A DNA stretch of 64,000 nucleotides, from positions 372,001 through 436,000 of the forward strand of contig JAULSN010000006.1 in NCBI GenBank assembly GCA_033439765.1, in the 5' to 3' direction. The notes under the pieces were generated by a model. The model saw nothing but the letters and a program-made list of their open reading frames with translations, ran no database searches and was not told the DNA's origin. How positions within the stretch are numbered: the stretch's first letter is position 1; the number at the start of each line of letters is the position of its first letter. Source of the stretch: Lasiosphaeria ovina. Its lineage: Eukaryota > Ascomycota > Sordariomycetes > Sordariales > Lasiosphaeriaceae. A program made the position numbers and the translations under genes. Below, piece after piece: positions 35,547-47,699 of the stretch.

Positions 35547-38500
35547 ATGGCTCTGAACCTCCCCCCGCTCGGCGGAGGCGGCGGAGGGGCCCATACCCAA
35601 CCCTCGTTGCCCTCGTTACCTGCCCATCTGCAGTCGGACACGCACTTGACAGCACACCTCGCCAGTCGTTTCCATGTATCGCTGCCCACGGCTCGGCTGT
35701 CGTCGCACGCATTGATATGCCTCAACACCTACACATCCTCCTCCTCCAAGGGAGATGGCAACAGGGAGTCGAGCTCTATGAGCGCTGCTGAGGATTTGGC
35801 AGAGAGGGCTCTCATCCGGCTGGGCCACCGCTCTGAAAACCAAGCAGTGCTTTTCCTGTAAGCAAAGCTCTTGAGGGAACGCGTGAAGTATCGCCAGTTG
35901 TTCGTTGTTGTACTGACTGTCTGAAATAAACACAGGGGTGAATCTGGTTCTGGCAAGACGACCGTCAGATCCCATCTCTTAACCTCGATACTCAACAAGT
36001 CGTCCACCCCTTTCTCCAACAAGGTGTCTTTGGCGGCATTTGTGTTCGACACGCTCACTACTACCAAGACGGCGACGACGCCGACGGCCTCCAAGGCGGG
36101 TCTCTTTTACGAGTTGCAGTACGACACATCATCCAGCACCAACCCCATGCTCATCGGCGCCAAGCTGTTGGACCACCGTTTGGAGAGGAGCAGAATCGCG
36201 GACGTGCCGACCGGAGAGCGTAATTTCCACGTGCTATATTACCTCTTGTCCGGTACGAGCCCGGCCGAGAAGACGCATCTTGGGTTTGACGAGCCCATTG
36301 GCGCGACTGCCCGGCGATGGAGGTACTTGGGGCATCCCACGCAGCTCAAGGTGGGTATCAATGACACCGAAGGATTCCAGCTCTTCAAGACAGCTCTACG
36401 GAAGCTTGAGTTCCCCCGCAGCGAGATCGCAGAGATTTGCCAGATCCTGGCATGCATCCTGCACATTGGCCAGCTCGAGTTTGAGACGTCGTCCAGCACC
36501 ACAGTCGCTGCTGATGACAGTGGCGGCTTCTCCCACGAGGGTGGCCAGACCACAACCGCGGTGAAAAACAAGGATGTCTTGGGCATAATCGCCGCCTTCC
36601 TGGGTGTCAATGCGGCCGATCTTCAGACGACATTGGGCTACAAGACCAAGATGATCCACAAGGAGAGAGTGACGGTCATGCTGGACCCTACGGGCGCCCG
36701 GTCCAACGCGAACGAACTGGCGCGGACGCTCTACTCGCTCCTCGTCGCATATGTCACTGAGACCATCAACCAGAAGCTGTGCGCAGCCGAGGACTCGATA
36801 GTCAATACTCTCTCCATAATCGATTTCCCCGGATTCCAGCAGCTGTCGACCACGGGCTCGTCGCTTGACCAGCTCCTCAACAATGCCGCCACCGAGTCCA
36901 TGTACAACCTGGCGCTGCAAAACTTCTTCGACCGCAAGGCCGACATGCTCGAGACGGAGGAGGTAGCCGTGCCTGCGACCAGCTACTTCGACAACTCGGA
37001 CGCCGTCAAGGGCCTGCTGAAGTCTGGAAACGGGCTGCTCAGCATCTTGGACGACCAGACGCGCCGCCACCGCACTGACATGCAGCTGCTCGAGAGCTTG
37101 CGGAAACGCTTCGAAGGCAAAAACCCGGCTATCCAGGTCGGCTCGGCAACGGCCAAGCTGCCCGGTAGCAACTTCTTTACCGAAAACACGGCTGCCACCT
37201 TTACGGTCAAGCACTTTGCCGGTGAGGTTGACTATCCCATCAAGGGCCTGGTTGAGGAGAATGGCGAGGTTATCTCGGGTGATCTCATGAACCTCATCAA
37301 CTCGAGCAAGAGCGCCTTCGTCTCGCGTCTGTTTGGCCAGGACGCCCTGCAAACCGTCGTCCATCCGCAGGAGCGGTCGACGGTCATGCAGGCGTCTGTC
37401 AGCTCGAGGCCGATGCGCGCTCCCAGTATCATGTCGCGGCGTGGACGCCCGGCGACGTCGCGCACTACCCGCATCCGTCCCGACAGAGACCATTCGGTCG
37501 ACCAGGGAAGCGATGCGGGCGACGGCGGCGGGAGAACGGCGACGCTCAATGGGCGGAGTTTGGACCAAGGCGCGGCCGGTCAGTTCCTGTCGGCTCTCGA
37601 CAATGTCACGCGGTCCTTCACCTCGCCAGGCACCAACTGCTACTTCGTTTTCTGCCTCAAGCCCAACGACCGGCGCATTGCGAACCAGTTTGATAGCAAG
37701 TGCGTGCGGGCGCAGGTGCAGACGTTCGGCATTGCCGAGATCAGCCAGCGCCTGAGGTCGGCCGACTTCAGCCTGTTTCTCCCCTTTGGCGAGTTTCTGG
37801 GCCTGGCCGACGCCGAGACGATGCTGGTCGGCAGCGAGCGCGAGAAGGTCGAGATGGTGGTCGAGGACAAGCGCTGGCCGAACAACGAGGTGGCCATCGG
37901 CTCGACGGGCGTCTTCCTCAGCGAACGCTGCTGGATGGAAATTGCGCAGCTGGGCGAGAGCATGTCGACTTCTGGCCGCTACGGGCTGCCGTCGGACGGG
38001 GGTGATGCCATTGGTGTGAATCCGTTTGGGCAGTCCAAGGAGCGGCTGGTGGCTTCGACGGGCACGCCCCAGACACTGAGCGACAAGAAGGCGGGCTATT
38101 TCGGCAGCAACGACGTCGACGCGCGGTCCGATGCCGGCGCCTCGGCGTTCGGCGCTGGCGACATGTTCAAGAACCTCGACACGCGCGAGCAGATGGCCGA
38201 GAGAGGCAACGAGAAGGACCTGGTCGAGGTGGAGGAGTACAAGGACAGCGCCAGCCGCAAGCGCTGGGTCTTTGTCGTCTACATGCTGACCTTCTTCATA
38301 CCCGACTTCGCCATCCGGCTGCTGGGACGCATGCCGCGCAAGGACGTGCGCATGGCGTGGAGGGAGAAGCTGGCCATCAACATCATCATCTGGTTCAGCT
38401 GTGGCGTGTCTATCTTCTTCATCGTCGGCTTCCCCATGCTCATCTGCCCCAAGCAGTACGTCTACAGCCCCGACGAGCTGTCGCAGAACGACGGCAAGGA

Positions 38501-41380
38501 CGGCAGGAGCGCCTTCGCCGCCATCCGCGGCCAGGTCTTCGACATCAGCTCGTACGCGCCCCGGCACTACCCGCCCTATCTGCAGACCAAGCTGCTCACC
38601 CAGTACGGCGGCCTCGACATCACGTCCCTCTTCCCCGTCCAGGTGTCGGCCATGTGCCAGGGCACGGGCGGCAACCCCATCGACCCTCAGGTCCTGCTCG
38701 ACTACAAGTCGACCAACGTCTCGGGCTCGGCCGCCGTCATCAGCAGCCAGGACAAGAACTCAAAGTACCACGACTTCCGCTACTTCCACGGCGACGACTA
38801 CCGCCCCGACTGGTTCTCAGAGCAGATGATCATGCTCAAGTCGAGCTACAAGAAGGGCAACATGGGCTTCTCTCCCGAGTACGTCAAAACGCTGGCTGCC
38901 AAGCAACAGTCGGTCGCAATGCTCAATGGCCGCGTCTACGACATGACCAAGTATATCATAGGCGGGCGAGGGACTGAGGGCAGAGAGGGCGATCCGGCGC
39001 CGCCGGCGGGGGCTACCGACTTTATGAACCAGCTCGTCGTCGACCTCTTCCAGCAAAAGGCCGGCGAAGACGTTACCAAGCTCTGGGACGCCCTGGGGCT
39101 CTCGCGCTCTGAGAAGAAGTCGATGCAGCTGTGCCTGGACAACTTGTTCTATGTCGCCGACGTCGACACGCGTAACTCGGTGCGCTGCCAGTTTGCCGAG
39201 TACCTCGTGCTGGCCGTGTCGATCCTGCTGGCCAGCATCATTGGCTTCAAGTTCTTCGCCGCCCTCCAGTTCGGCACCAAGAATACACCCGAGAACCTGG
39301 ACAAGTTTGTCATGTGCCAGATCCCGGCCTACACCGAGGACGAGGACTCGATTCGCCGCGCTATCGATTCAGCCGCCCGCATGCGCTACGACGACAAGCG
39401 CAAACTTCTCGTCATCATCTGCGACGGCATGATTATTGGCCAGGGCAACGACCGGCCGACTCCCCGCATCGTGCTCGACATTCTCGGCGTGTCCGAGACG
39501 GTGGACCCGGAGCCGCTCAGCTTCGAGTCGCTGGGCGAGGGTCTGAAGCAGCACAACATGGGCAAGGTGTACTCGGGCCTGTACGAGGTGCAGGGCCACA
39601 TCGTCCCCTTCCTGGTCGTCGTCAAGATCGGCAAGCCGTCCGAGGTGTCGCGTCCGGGCAACCGTGGCAAGCGGGACTCTCAGATGATCCTCATGCGCTT
39701 CCTCAACCGCGTCCACTACAATCTGGCCATGAGCCCTCTCGAGCTCGAGATCTACCACCAGATCCGCAACATCATCGGCGTCAATCCGACATTTTACGAG
39801 TTCATCATGCAGATTGACGCCGACACGGTCGTGGCGCCCGACTCGGCCACGCGCATGGTGTCGGCCTTCCTCGACGATACGCGCCTGATCGCCGTGTGCG
39901 GAGAGACGGCCCTGAGCAACTCCAAGTCGTCCTTCATCACCATGATTCAGGTGTACGAATACTACATCTCGCACAATCTGTCCAAGGCCTTCGAGTCCCT
40001 CTTTGGCTCTGTTACCTGTCTTCCCGGCTGCTTCTCCATGTACCGTATCCGCGCGGCTGAGACGGGCAAGCCGCTGTTTGTCAGTCGCGAGGTGGTTGAC
40101 AATTACGCGACTATCCGTGTCGACACGCTGCACATGAAGAACCTGCTACACCTGGGCGAGGACCGTTACCTTACGACGCTGCTCCTCAAGTACCACTCCA
40201 AGTACAAGACCAAGTACATCTTCGACGCGCACGCGTGGACCATCGCGCCCGACTCGTGGCAGGTCTTCCTCTCTCAGCGCCGTCGCTGGATCAACTCGAC
40301 TGTGCACAATCTCATGGAGCTGATCCCCATGGCGCAGCTCTGCGGCTTCTGCTGCTTCAGCATGCGCTTCATTGTGTTTGTCGATCTGATGTCTACCATT
40401 GTGCAGCCCGTGACTATTGCCTACATCGCCTATCTGATTGCTCTGGTGGCCACTCATGCCACCGTGGTGCCCGTCACGGCCTTTGTACTGCTGGGTGCCA
40501 TCTACGGTCTGCAGGCCATCATCTTCATCCTCCGGCGCAAGTGGGAGATGATCGGATGGATGATCCTGTACGTGCTCGCTGTGCCCGTCTTCAGCTTCGG
40601 TCTGCCGCTGTATGCCTTCTGGCACATGGACGACTTCAACTGGGGCAACACGCGGGTGGTGGCCGGCGAGAAGGGCAAGAAGATTGTCATTACGGACGAG
40701 GGCAAGTTCGATCCGGCCAGCATCCCGCGCAAGAAGTGGGAGGAGTACCAGGCCGAGCTGTGGGACGCGCAGACGTCGCGCGACGACGCCCGGTCCGAGA
40801 TATCGGGCTTCTCGTACGCGACCAAGCCCAACGCGGCCGTGTCCGAGTACGGCGGCGGCGGCTACTATGCCAGCCGGCCGGGCTCGACCACGGGCTACCC
40901 GCTCGGGGGATACACGGACAAGATGATGATGGCGCCTGGCGTCAGCGTCGCTGCGGTGCCGAGCCGGCTGTCCATGGCCGCCTCGGACATCCTCAACAAC
41001 GGCAGCAACAACAACTCGCCCGGCGGCAACAACCGCGCCAGCCAGTTTGGCGGGTCGCAGTTCTTCACGTCGCCGTCGCAGCAGGAGCTCGAGATGACCA
41101 ACCTCGGCGTCGGTCTGCCCAGCGACGACACGCTGCTTGCCGAGATCCGCGAGATTCTGCGCACGGCCGACCTCATGACGGTCACCAAGAAGGGCATCAA
41201 GCTGGAGCTCGAGAGGCGCTTTGGCGTGCCGCTCGACTCGAAGAGGGCGTATATCAACAGCGGTAGGTCCCCCACACCCCAATGTGCTTATATTCTTTTA
41301 CTTGTTATATATCATTACTGAATGCTGACTTTATCTGTGATAATCTAGCCACGGAAGCGCTCTTGTCTGGCCAGCTGTAG
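35547..41380 (+). CDS. Class V chitin synthase with intact myosin motor domain
   Basis: Exons 35547-35857, 35936-41262 and 41349-41380 encode 1889 aa, typical for CsmA/ChsV enzymes. The N-terminal myosin-like motor keeps the P-loop GESGSGKT at residues 105-112, created across the first intron, and the motor-type blocks SLIDFPGFQ-like, [21 protein letters not shown] and [12 protein letters not shown]. After the motor come two membrane segments, a cytochrome b5-like domain ([21 protein letters not shown]), and the catalytic domain with [34 protein letters not shown] and QRRRW at 1551-1555. Several C-terminal membrane helices and a DEK-C domain ending [13 protein letters not shown] complete it. 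The last exon has only 32 nt. The enzyme deposits chitin at hyphal tips and septa in characterised moulds. Its divergent neighbour is its class VII partner. Confidence 0.95.
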
Positions 41381-42690
41381 AGAAAATACTTCCCTATTGT
41401 TTGGCAGTCATGGCCTCTTTACACACAGAAAGCCATTCATCACTATATTCCTCGTGTCTCTCGCATACTATACGTCGCCTTACCATCTAATTTACTATCT
41501 ACTACCACTGCCACTACTACTACTACCACTACAAGAATCTAATTGCATTACATTTGCATTGGCGTTGCATACTCGCCAATTTGGACCGGCCAACAGGGGA
41601 AGGGGGATGTTTTTCTTGTGTCGCTGTGTTGACCGTTGCACTGTTGTTGAAAAGAGGAGATAAAAGTGGAAAGGAGACAAGGGAAGAGGCAAGAAGAAGA
41701 AAAGAAGGCCGACAGAAAATGGCAATGGGAAGGGGAAAGGTTATTATGTCTGGCTCTCTCTCACTTACTGTATTTGTTTCTGACATTTCTCTTTTTCTTT
41801 GTGTCATTTGTTATTATAAAAGGGGCGGATTCATTCTCGGGTAATTCTTTTTCTTTTTTTTGGTCTTGGTCTGTCGATCCTTCCGCTTGTAGCTTCTTTC
41901 GTCTCGTCTGGTCTTGTATATTGCATGCTTGCATATAAGGAAAAAAAATCAATCTAATGTTGCGGTGTTTTTTTTTTACTTTTTGAACTTGGATATACCT
42001 TACGTATCGGGAAGGAGTACTGAGTTGTGTGACTGGTGCGAGTGGTGCGAAGAGAAGGTGTTGTTGGGTGAGACAGCCATGCCATGCCATGTCGGGAAGG
42101 GACGATAGGCTATTTTAGGTATCCCAAGGCGTGACTTCCTATCCAGCTCTCTACATGGATAAGGACTCTTCCCGCATCGCACCTGCGCACGTAGAATAGA
42201 TGGGTCAATTGACTCATTTATTTACTGATGTAATTCCTTGTGACTCGCGACTGCCCTCGTAACCTGGAGATTGTGTGCTTGAACCACCTTTTTCCTGGAA
42301 AACCGGGCTTCCATCTGACATGGTGTTTTGGCCTTGTAGAGCGTCTTTGCTTGTATTTAGCTGTACTAGAGTATGATTGATTTATTCTGTTTCCTTCATG
42401 CTGCGGGGCGAAACACAGCGCTCTTTAGCGCCGTAGGCCCGGGTCAACCGGATCAACACAAGGCTGACGGGACCTGAAACCGCCTGCAGAACGCCCCATT
42501 CGCCCAATCGGTTTTTGGGACATCTGGCTTCAACGACATCCAACGTAATCCGACCTGGTCGTCAGCCTCGCGTCTTTACTCCCGCCTATATCCTCGCCAG
42601 CTTTCCCGATTTGCAGTCCGCATGTTAGTATACCTGCCCAGACGGCGTCTGCCATGAGCAGCAGATACCTTTTACAGGTCAGGTCAGGCC
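41381..42690. other. Spacer between class V chitin synthase and ALG7
   Basis: This 1.3-kb spacer between two plus-strand genes is purine/pyrimidine-skewed with CTA/CTAC repeats near 41500-41540 and T/A runs around 41845-41980. No gene was recognised. It holds the 3' flank of the chitin synthase and the ALG7 promoter. Confidence 0.65.
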
Positions 42691-44178
42691 ATGAGTAAGG
42701 GCAAAGCCAGAGACATGGCGCCGCCGCTGCCGCCGTCGCTGTCATCGTCAGCGTCATCGTCGTCGTTGTCGTCATCGCCGATACCGTCCACGTCGCTATC
42801 GCGAACCGAGACACTTAGCCTCTTGTCATTAACGGCAGCGTGCGTTGCGGTGCTTGCCAATACCTTTCAGGGCGATGGAGAGCCACTCATTGCGTCGCTC
42901 GCGCTCAGCGGGGTGGCCTTCAGCGCCACGTTTGCCCTCATCCGCTGGCTGGGGCCGACCTTTATGGCGGCGGGCCTCAAGGGCGTCGACATGAGCAAGC
43001 ACAACAAGCGCGAGCTACCCGAGTGCATGGGCGCCATCTGCGCCGTCGTCTACCTGCTCGTTGTTATTGTCTTTATCCCCTTCCCCTTCTACAAGGACAT
43101 CGTGGCCGCCACCAGCGGCGGCGGCAACCGCGACGTCGTGCTCGAGGTCGAGCACGTCCAGCAGGGCCGGTTCCTGCACCGCTTCCCCCACAGCAAGCTG
43201 GCCTCGTACCTGTCGGCCATCATCTCGCTGCAGTCCATCGCCATCCTGGGCATCGGCGATGATCTGTTCGACATCCGCTGGCGCCACAAGTTCTTCATCC
43301 CCGCCTTTGCCTCGATCCCCCTGCTGGTCGTCTACTTTGTCGACTTTGGCGTCACGTCCATCGTCGTGCCCATCCCGCTGCAGCCCTATCTGGGTGAGCT
43401 GTTCCACCTGGGTGCCCTCTACTACGTTTACATGGCCGGCGTGGCCATTTTTAGCCCCAACAGCATCAACATCCTGGCCGGAATCAACGGTATTGAGGTG
43501 TCCCAGTCGGTCGTCATCGCCCTGCTGCTGGCCCTCAACGACAGCTTGTATTTGTTAGCCCCACCCTACCCGCACCCGGCCACCGACTCGCACCTGTTCT
43601 CGCTCTACTTCCTGCTGCCCTTCCTGGGCGTGTCTCTGGCCCTGCTCTGGTACAACTGGTACCCGGCCCGCGTCTTTGTTGGCGACACGTACTGCTACTT
43701 CGCCGGCATGGTCTTTGTCGTCGTCAGCATCCTCGGCCACTTCAGCAAGACGCTGATCCTGCTGCTGGTGCCGCAGATGGCCAACTTTGTCTACTCGGCC
43801 CCGCAGCTGTTCGGCCTGGTGCCGTGCCCACGCCACCGCCTGCCGCGCTTCAACGCCCGCACCGGCCTGCTCGAACCTAGCGTCACCCCCTGGCCCGCCA
43901 CCCGCCAGCCCCGGCCCCCCGTCGCCTGGGCGCTGAAGCTGCTTGGCCGCCTACACCTGCTCGCTGTCTTGCTCGACGACGCCGGCAACTTTGTCGAGAC
44001 CAGTAACTTCACCATCCTCAACCTGTGGCTCGTCTGGCGCGGCCCAATGCGCGAGGACCGCCTCGCCAAGGAGATCACGGCCATGCAGATGGCTGTCGGC
44101 CTGTTTGGCCTATTTGTGAGGCACCGCCTGGCGCTGTTCATCTTCGACTCGGATAACTGGGGTATTGTGATAGAGTGA
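42691..44178 (+). CDS. ALG7: UDP-GlcNAc:dolichyl-phosphate GlcNAc-1-phosphate transferase
   Basis: This single-exon gene encodes 495 aa. Alg7 sits in the ER membrane and carries out the first step of N-glycan precursor synthesis, transferring GlcNAc-1-P from UDP-GlcNAc to dolichyl phosphate; it is the tunicamycin target. After a Ser/Pro-rich head of about 35 residues come repeated hydrophobic segments (about ten). The diagnostic blocks are present: GDDLFDIRWRHKFFIP (catalytic Asp pair), NSINILAGINGIEVSQ and ARVFVGDTYCYFAGM. The C-terminal loop LVPCPRHRLPRFNARTGLLEPS also fits the family. It lies downstream of the class V chitin synthase, which uses the same sugar nucleotide, but 1.3 kb of spacer means they are separate transcription units. 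Confidence 0.95.
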   Translation: MSKGKARDMAPPLPPSLSSSASSSSLSSSPIPSTSLSRTETLSLLSLTAACVAVLANTFQGDGEPLIASLALSGVAFSATFALIRWLGPTFMAAGLKGVDMSKHNKRELPECMGAICAVVYLLVVIVFIPFPFYKDIVAATSGGGNRDVVLEVEHVQQGRFLHRFPHSKLASYLSAIISLQSIAILGIGDDLFDIRWRHKFFIPAFASIPLLVVYFVDFGVTSIVVPIPLQPYLGELFHLGALYYVYMAGVAIFSPNSINILAGINGIEVSQSVVIALLLALNDSLYLLAPPYPHPATDSHLFSLYFLLPFLGVSLALLWYNWYPARVFVGDTYCYFAGMVFVVVSILGHFSKTLILLLVPQMANFVYSAPQLFGLVPCPRHRLPRFNARTGLLEPSVTPWPATRQPRPPVAWALKLLGRLHLLAVLLDDAGNFVETSNFTILNLWLVWRGPMREDRLAKEITAMQMAVGLFGLFVRHRLALFIFDSDNWGIVIE

Positions 44179-44909
44179 GAGTCTGGCAGTCTCTGGCCGG
44201 GTCAGAGTTAAACCTGGGTGCTAGGCCGAGATTGCTTTTCGCATTCTTGGATTGCGGCGAAGCCAAAATAATGAGCGGGGATATGTCGAAAGCTGGAGCC
44301 CGAGTCCCGTTGCGATATATATACCTAGTTAGTCAGGCTTTTATCTCCCAAACCTCACCAAGCCAAGCTAACGACCAAAAGCTGTGAGAAGGATGAAGAA
44401 TACGGGATCTTTCGGTTTATAGATTTCAAGTCTACGGTCTATGCATTTCACCACGAGTAAGATACCTGTATTTGTAGATTACGGTTGCGCGCGTATGGCC
44501 GCGGGAGACCTGTATACACCTATATCGAAGGAAAGAACGTTGGTGAGCGATGGAGCCGGGCGCTGTATGGTACTTGCCTCTATTGGATTCCATATTCGAT
44601 TACGAGGCAAGACAGACTCACACATTCGAGACCAGAAAGGCAGGCTCAGAAGCTTCAGCTGGCCACGTCCCAACCCCGCCACAGTTTTCCCTCCTGATGT
44701 ATCGCCAGCATTCGTTCTTGATCGCCTCTCACGCATAGCGTTAATACCTTTGACACTCTTTTATCTCACCTGGAATGCAGGCTCAGTAAGCTGGGGTTCC
44801 CGGCTCGATGACAGTCAACTAACTAGCAGAGATTTTGGCTTCGGCTCACAACCAGTGTCGGGCGCCCAGTTTCCCATTCCCACCCCTTCGGCTCTGCGGA
44901 TTTCGCAGC
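44179..44909. other. Spacer between ALG7 and the NLR-like gene
   Basis: This 731-bp spacer contains a 173-codon plus-strand frame (ATG 44441 to 44962) that overlaps the NLR-like start in another frame. Its product is not recognised. A TATATATA string lies at about 44313. Confidence 0.55.
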
Positions 44910-44989
44910 ATGGATCGTTTTTCGAGGATGAAGGGTCGTATTCGGGGACTAAGGCGTCATAGCGCGCCCGGCAACCCGCCGAATAATGG

Positions 44990-45090
44990 TGAATACAGCA
45001 AGCCGTCGAACAATGTTCAAGAACCCGCCAACACGTCGAACCATGGCCGAGAAGCCAGTAACCCGTCGAATAATGGTCAAGAAAATACAG
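44990..45090 (+). repeat. About 30-bp imperfect repeats encoding Asn/Ser-rich units
   Basis: About four imperfect 10-aa units (NNGEYSKPS, NNVQEPANTS, NHGREASNPS, NNGQEN) lie before the hydrolase domain of the NLR-like gene. They probably form a flexible linker. Confidence 0.6.
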
Positions 45091-47699
45091 CAGGGGGTCC
45101 TCCCAAGCCCGATCCACCACCGGACCTTGAAGAGACGCCCTCAGAGCCACCCCCCGAAAGCCATCCGCCACCGTTCCCAAGTGGAGTTAAAGTGTTGCAC
45201 GAGTGTCCCGATGCCGTAGTCGACATCTGCTTTGTCCACGGTTTAACTGGAGATCGCGAGAGCACCTGGACCGCCGAAAAGCAATCCAGGCCTTGGCCGG
45301 AGACTCTCCTGCCACAAGTATTGACGAATGCACGCGTGCTCACGTACGGATATGATGCATATGTTGTGCGTGGGGAGGCTGCATTGTTAACTGGGGTGGC
45401 CGGCCATGCCACAGACCTCTTGACCGACTTGTCAACGGATAGAGAGGGCGCCAGTGCGTCGTCTCGTCCTCTCATCTTCGTCGCCCACGGCCTGGGGGGC
45501 CTTATCTGCAAGTCGGCCATTCTGCTCTCGAGAAACAAAGTTGAAGATTCTCTCCAAAGTATATTTAACTACACCTTTGGTGTTTTATTCATGGGCACTC
45601 CTCACAGGGGGTCCTGGATGGACGACTATGCCAGCATAGTAGCTTCGGTTATTGGTCTCGCCACACCTACCCACAAGGGGATCTTGGATTACCTTAAGGC
45701 TGATAGCCAGCTCCTGGAATCTATCCAAGACGACTTCTGGAGCATGATACGACAGCTTCGAGAGAACGGCCGAATTATCTGGATCACGTGCGTCTACGAG
45801 GAGCTTCCTCTGGAGGCGTTAGGAAAGCTCGTGGTGCCCCAGCAAACGGCTACTCAGGAAGGCTACCCTTCATTGAGCATACACGCGGACCATGTGAAGA
45901 TGGTTAGGTTTGGTTCTATGCAAAATGCTGTACTGTTCAGGCTACTCGGAGAGTTGAGGGGATGGATAACGCAGTTCGAGGATGAAGTAAAATTCGGTGA
46001 GAAGCTAGCCCCCCTTATCCACTGGTACCTGTAGCTGGAGGCTGATGTATTGTGTATTGGCTTGAAGCCCTAGACCCCAAGCTCTTGCGCTCGCTGGCGG
46101 GTTGCCAGCAATCGCTTGCATTTTGCGAAATGGACGATCGAATAAGAGATATCAACCGAGCTACCAGCAAGTGGCTACTTGAACACTTAGAATACAGGTC
46201 TTGGAATGATCGCGACAGAAGCCTCCTCTGGATAATGGGAAAACCTGGCTCTGGAAAGTCAACTCTCCTACGACATGCAGTCGAGAACGCTACCACAAAA
46301 CGCCAACCCAATGACCTCATTCTCTCCTTTTTCTTTCACGGTCGTGGCACAGACTTACAAAAAACCCGCCTCGGTTTCTTCCGCTCAGTCCTCCACCAGC
46401 TCCTCTGCAGCGTTCCCCACGCCCTCCCTGGCCTTGTCTCTGTCTACCAGGAACGATGCCAGAAAAGGGGGGCCTTTGGCGAAAAGTGGCACTGGTCTCT
46501 GGACGAGCTACAAGATTTCTTCAAGTCGTCGCTTCCAAAGGTGCTGGAGAGCCACTCGATCCGCCTGTTCGTTGACGCATTGGAGGAATGTGGCGAGGAG
46601 GACGCGGTCGAGCTCGCTGGCGAGTTCAAAACGTTGATTAAACAGCTGCCTCCTACGGCTTCACTTTTGCACATTTGTTTCACATGTCGTCACTACCCAA
46701 TCCTCGAACCAGACCTGGACCATGCCTCTGTCATACGTCCCGAGCACTAGAACAGCGAGGACATCGTCACCTACGTCCAATCCCGCGGGTCTGAAATCTC
46801 GCTGCCAGTGTCAATACTGGAGACAATCACTGGTCTGGGTCGCGCAACGGGTGTTTTCATGTGGACGCGTCTCGTTATGGAACGGATTCTTCGCTCTCGC
46901 CGCCAGGGCCTAGGCTGGTCGGCGATTGCGAAGGAGGTCGGCCACATCCCCGAGAAGCTGCATGACTTGTACACCGAACTCTTGCAAGACCTGGCCGGCG
47001 GGGAGAAGGCTTGTTCACAAAAAATGTTCCAGTGGATATGTTTCGCCAAGAGACGTCTTTTACTAGACGAGTTGCGATGGGCAATGATTGTCGATGTCGA
47101 TTCCCCGCACAGGTCGTTGCGGGAATCCCGAGGCGCAGAAGATTACGACAGCGACATGGAGAAGAGAGTGCAAACTCTTAGCCGTGGCCTTGCCGAGGTA
47201 AAACTGTTCCCCGAGGGCACCGTGGTCCAGTTCATCCACCCGTCGGCCCAAGACTTCATTATCGGGAACTACTTATCGATGCTGACGACGGGGAACGACG
47301 AAGCTGCGATGTCTCAGACGGGCATGCTAGGGCACAGTCACTATCGGCTGTCCGGGACTTGTCTGCGCTACTTGGCCATGGAGGAGATCGCTCTCTCGAT
47401 ACAAAACAACCCCGAGGCCAAGGAAATAGAGTCTCGGTTTCCTTTCTTGCGATATGCTACCACCTCGTGGGTAACACATATGGCCCAGATCGACACTGTT
47501 GATGAGGCGCAAGACCTTCTACGGTTGCTTGCCTGGCCATCGAACGCCCTCATCGAACTGTGGTCCCACGTGTACCAAATAATTGATGGGAACAGCTCGG
47601 ATTGCCCACCAGCAGCAACCAGCCTCTTACATCTTATATCAAAGTCCGGAGCCTTGACCCCATTAAAGGCTATTCTACAAATGGCAGACACAATAACCA

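Noticed and set aside
36396..38567. 723-codon open frame antisense to the class V chitin synthase
   Set aside because: It is a mirror of strong GC-biased codon use in the real gene. The product has no domain and is full of Arg/Leu/Val-rich shadow sequence. The same explains antisense frames at 40146-41282, 9677-10834, 23376-24197 and 62101-63588.
44441..44962. 173-codon ATG-started frame just upstream of and overlapping the NLR-like gene
   Set aside because: There is no recognisable domain, it overlaps the NLR start in another frame, and its length is within chance for this region. It could be an upstream ORF but nothing supports that.
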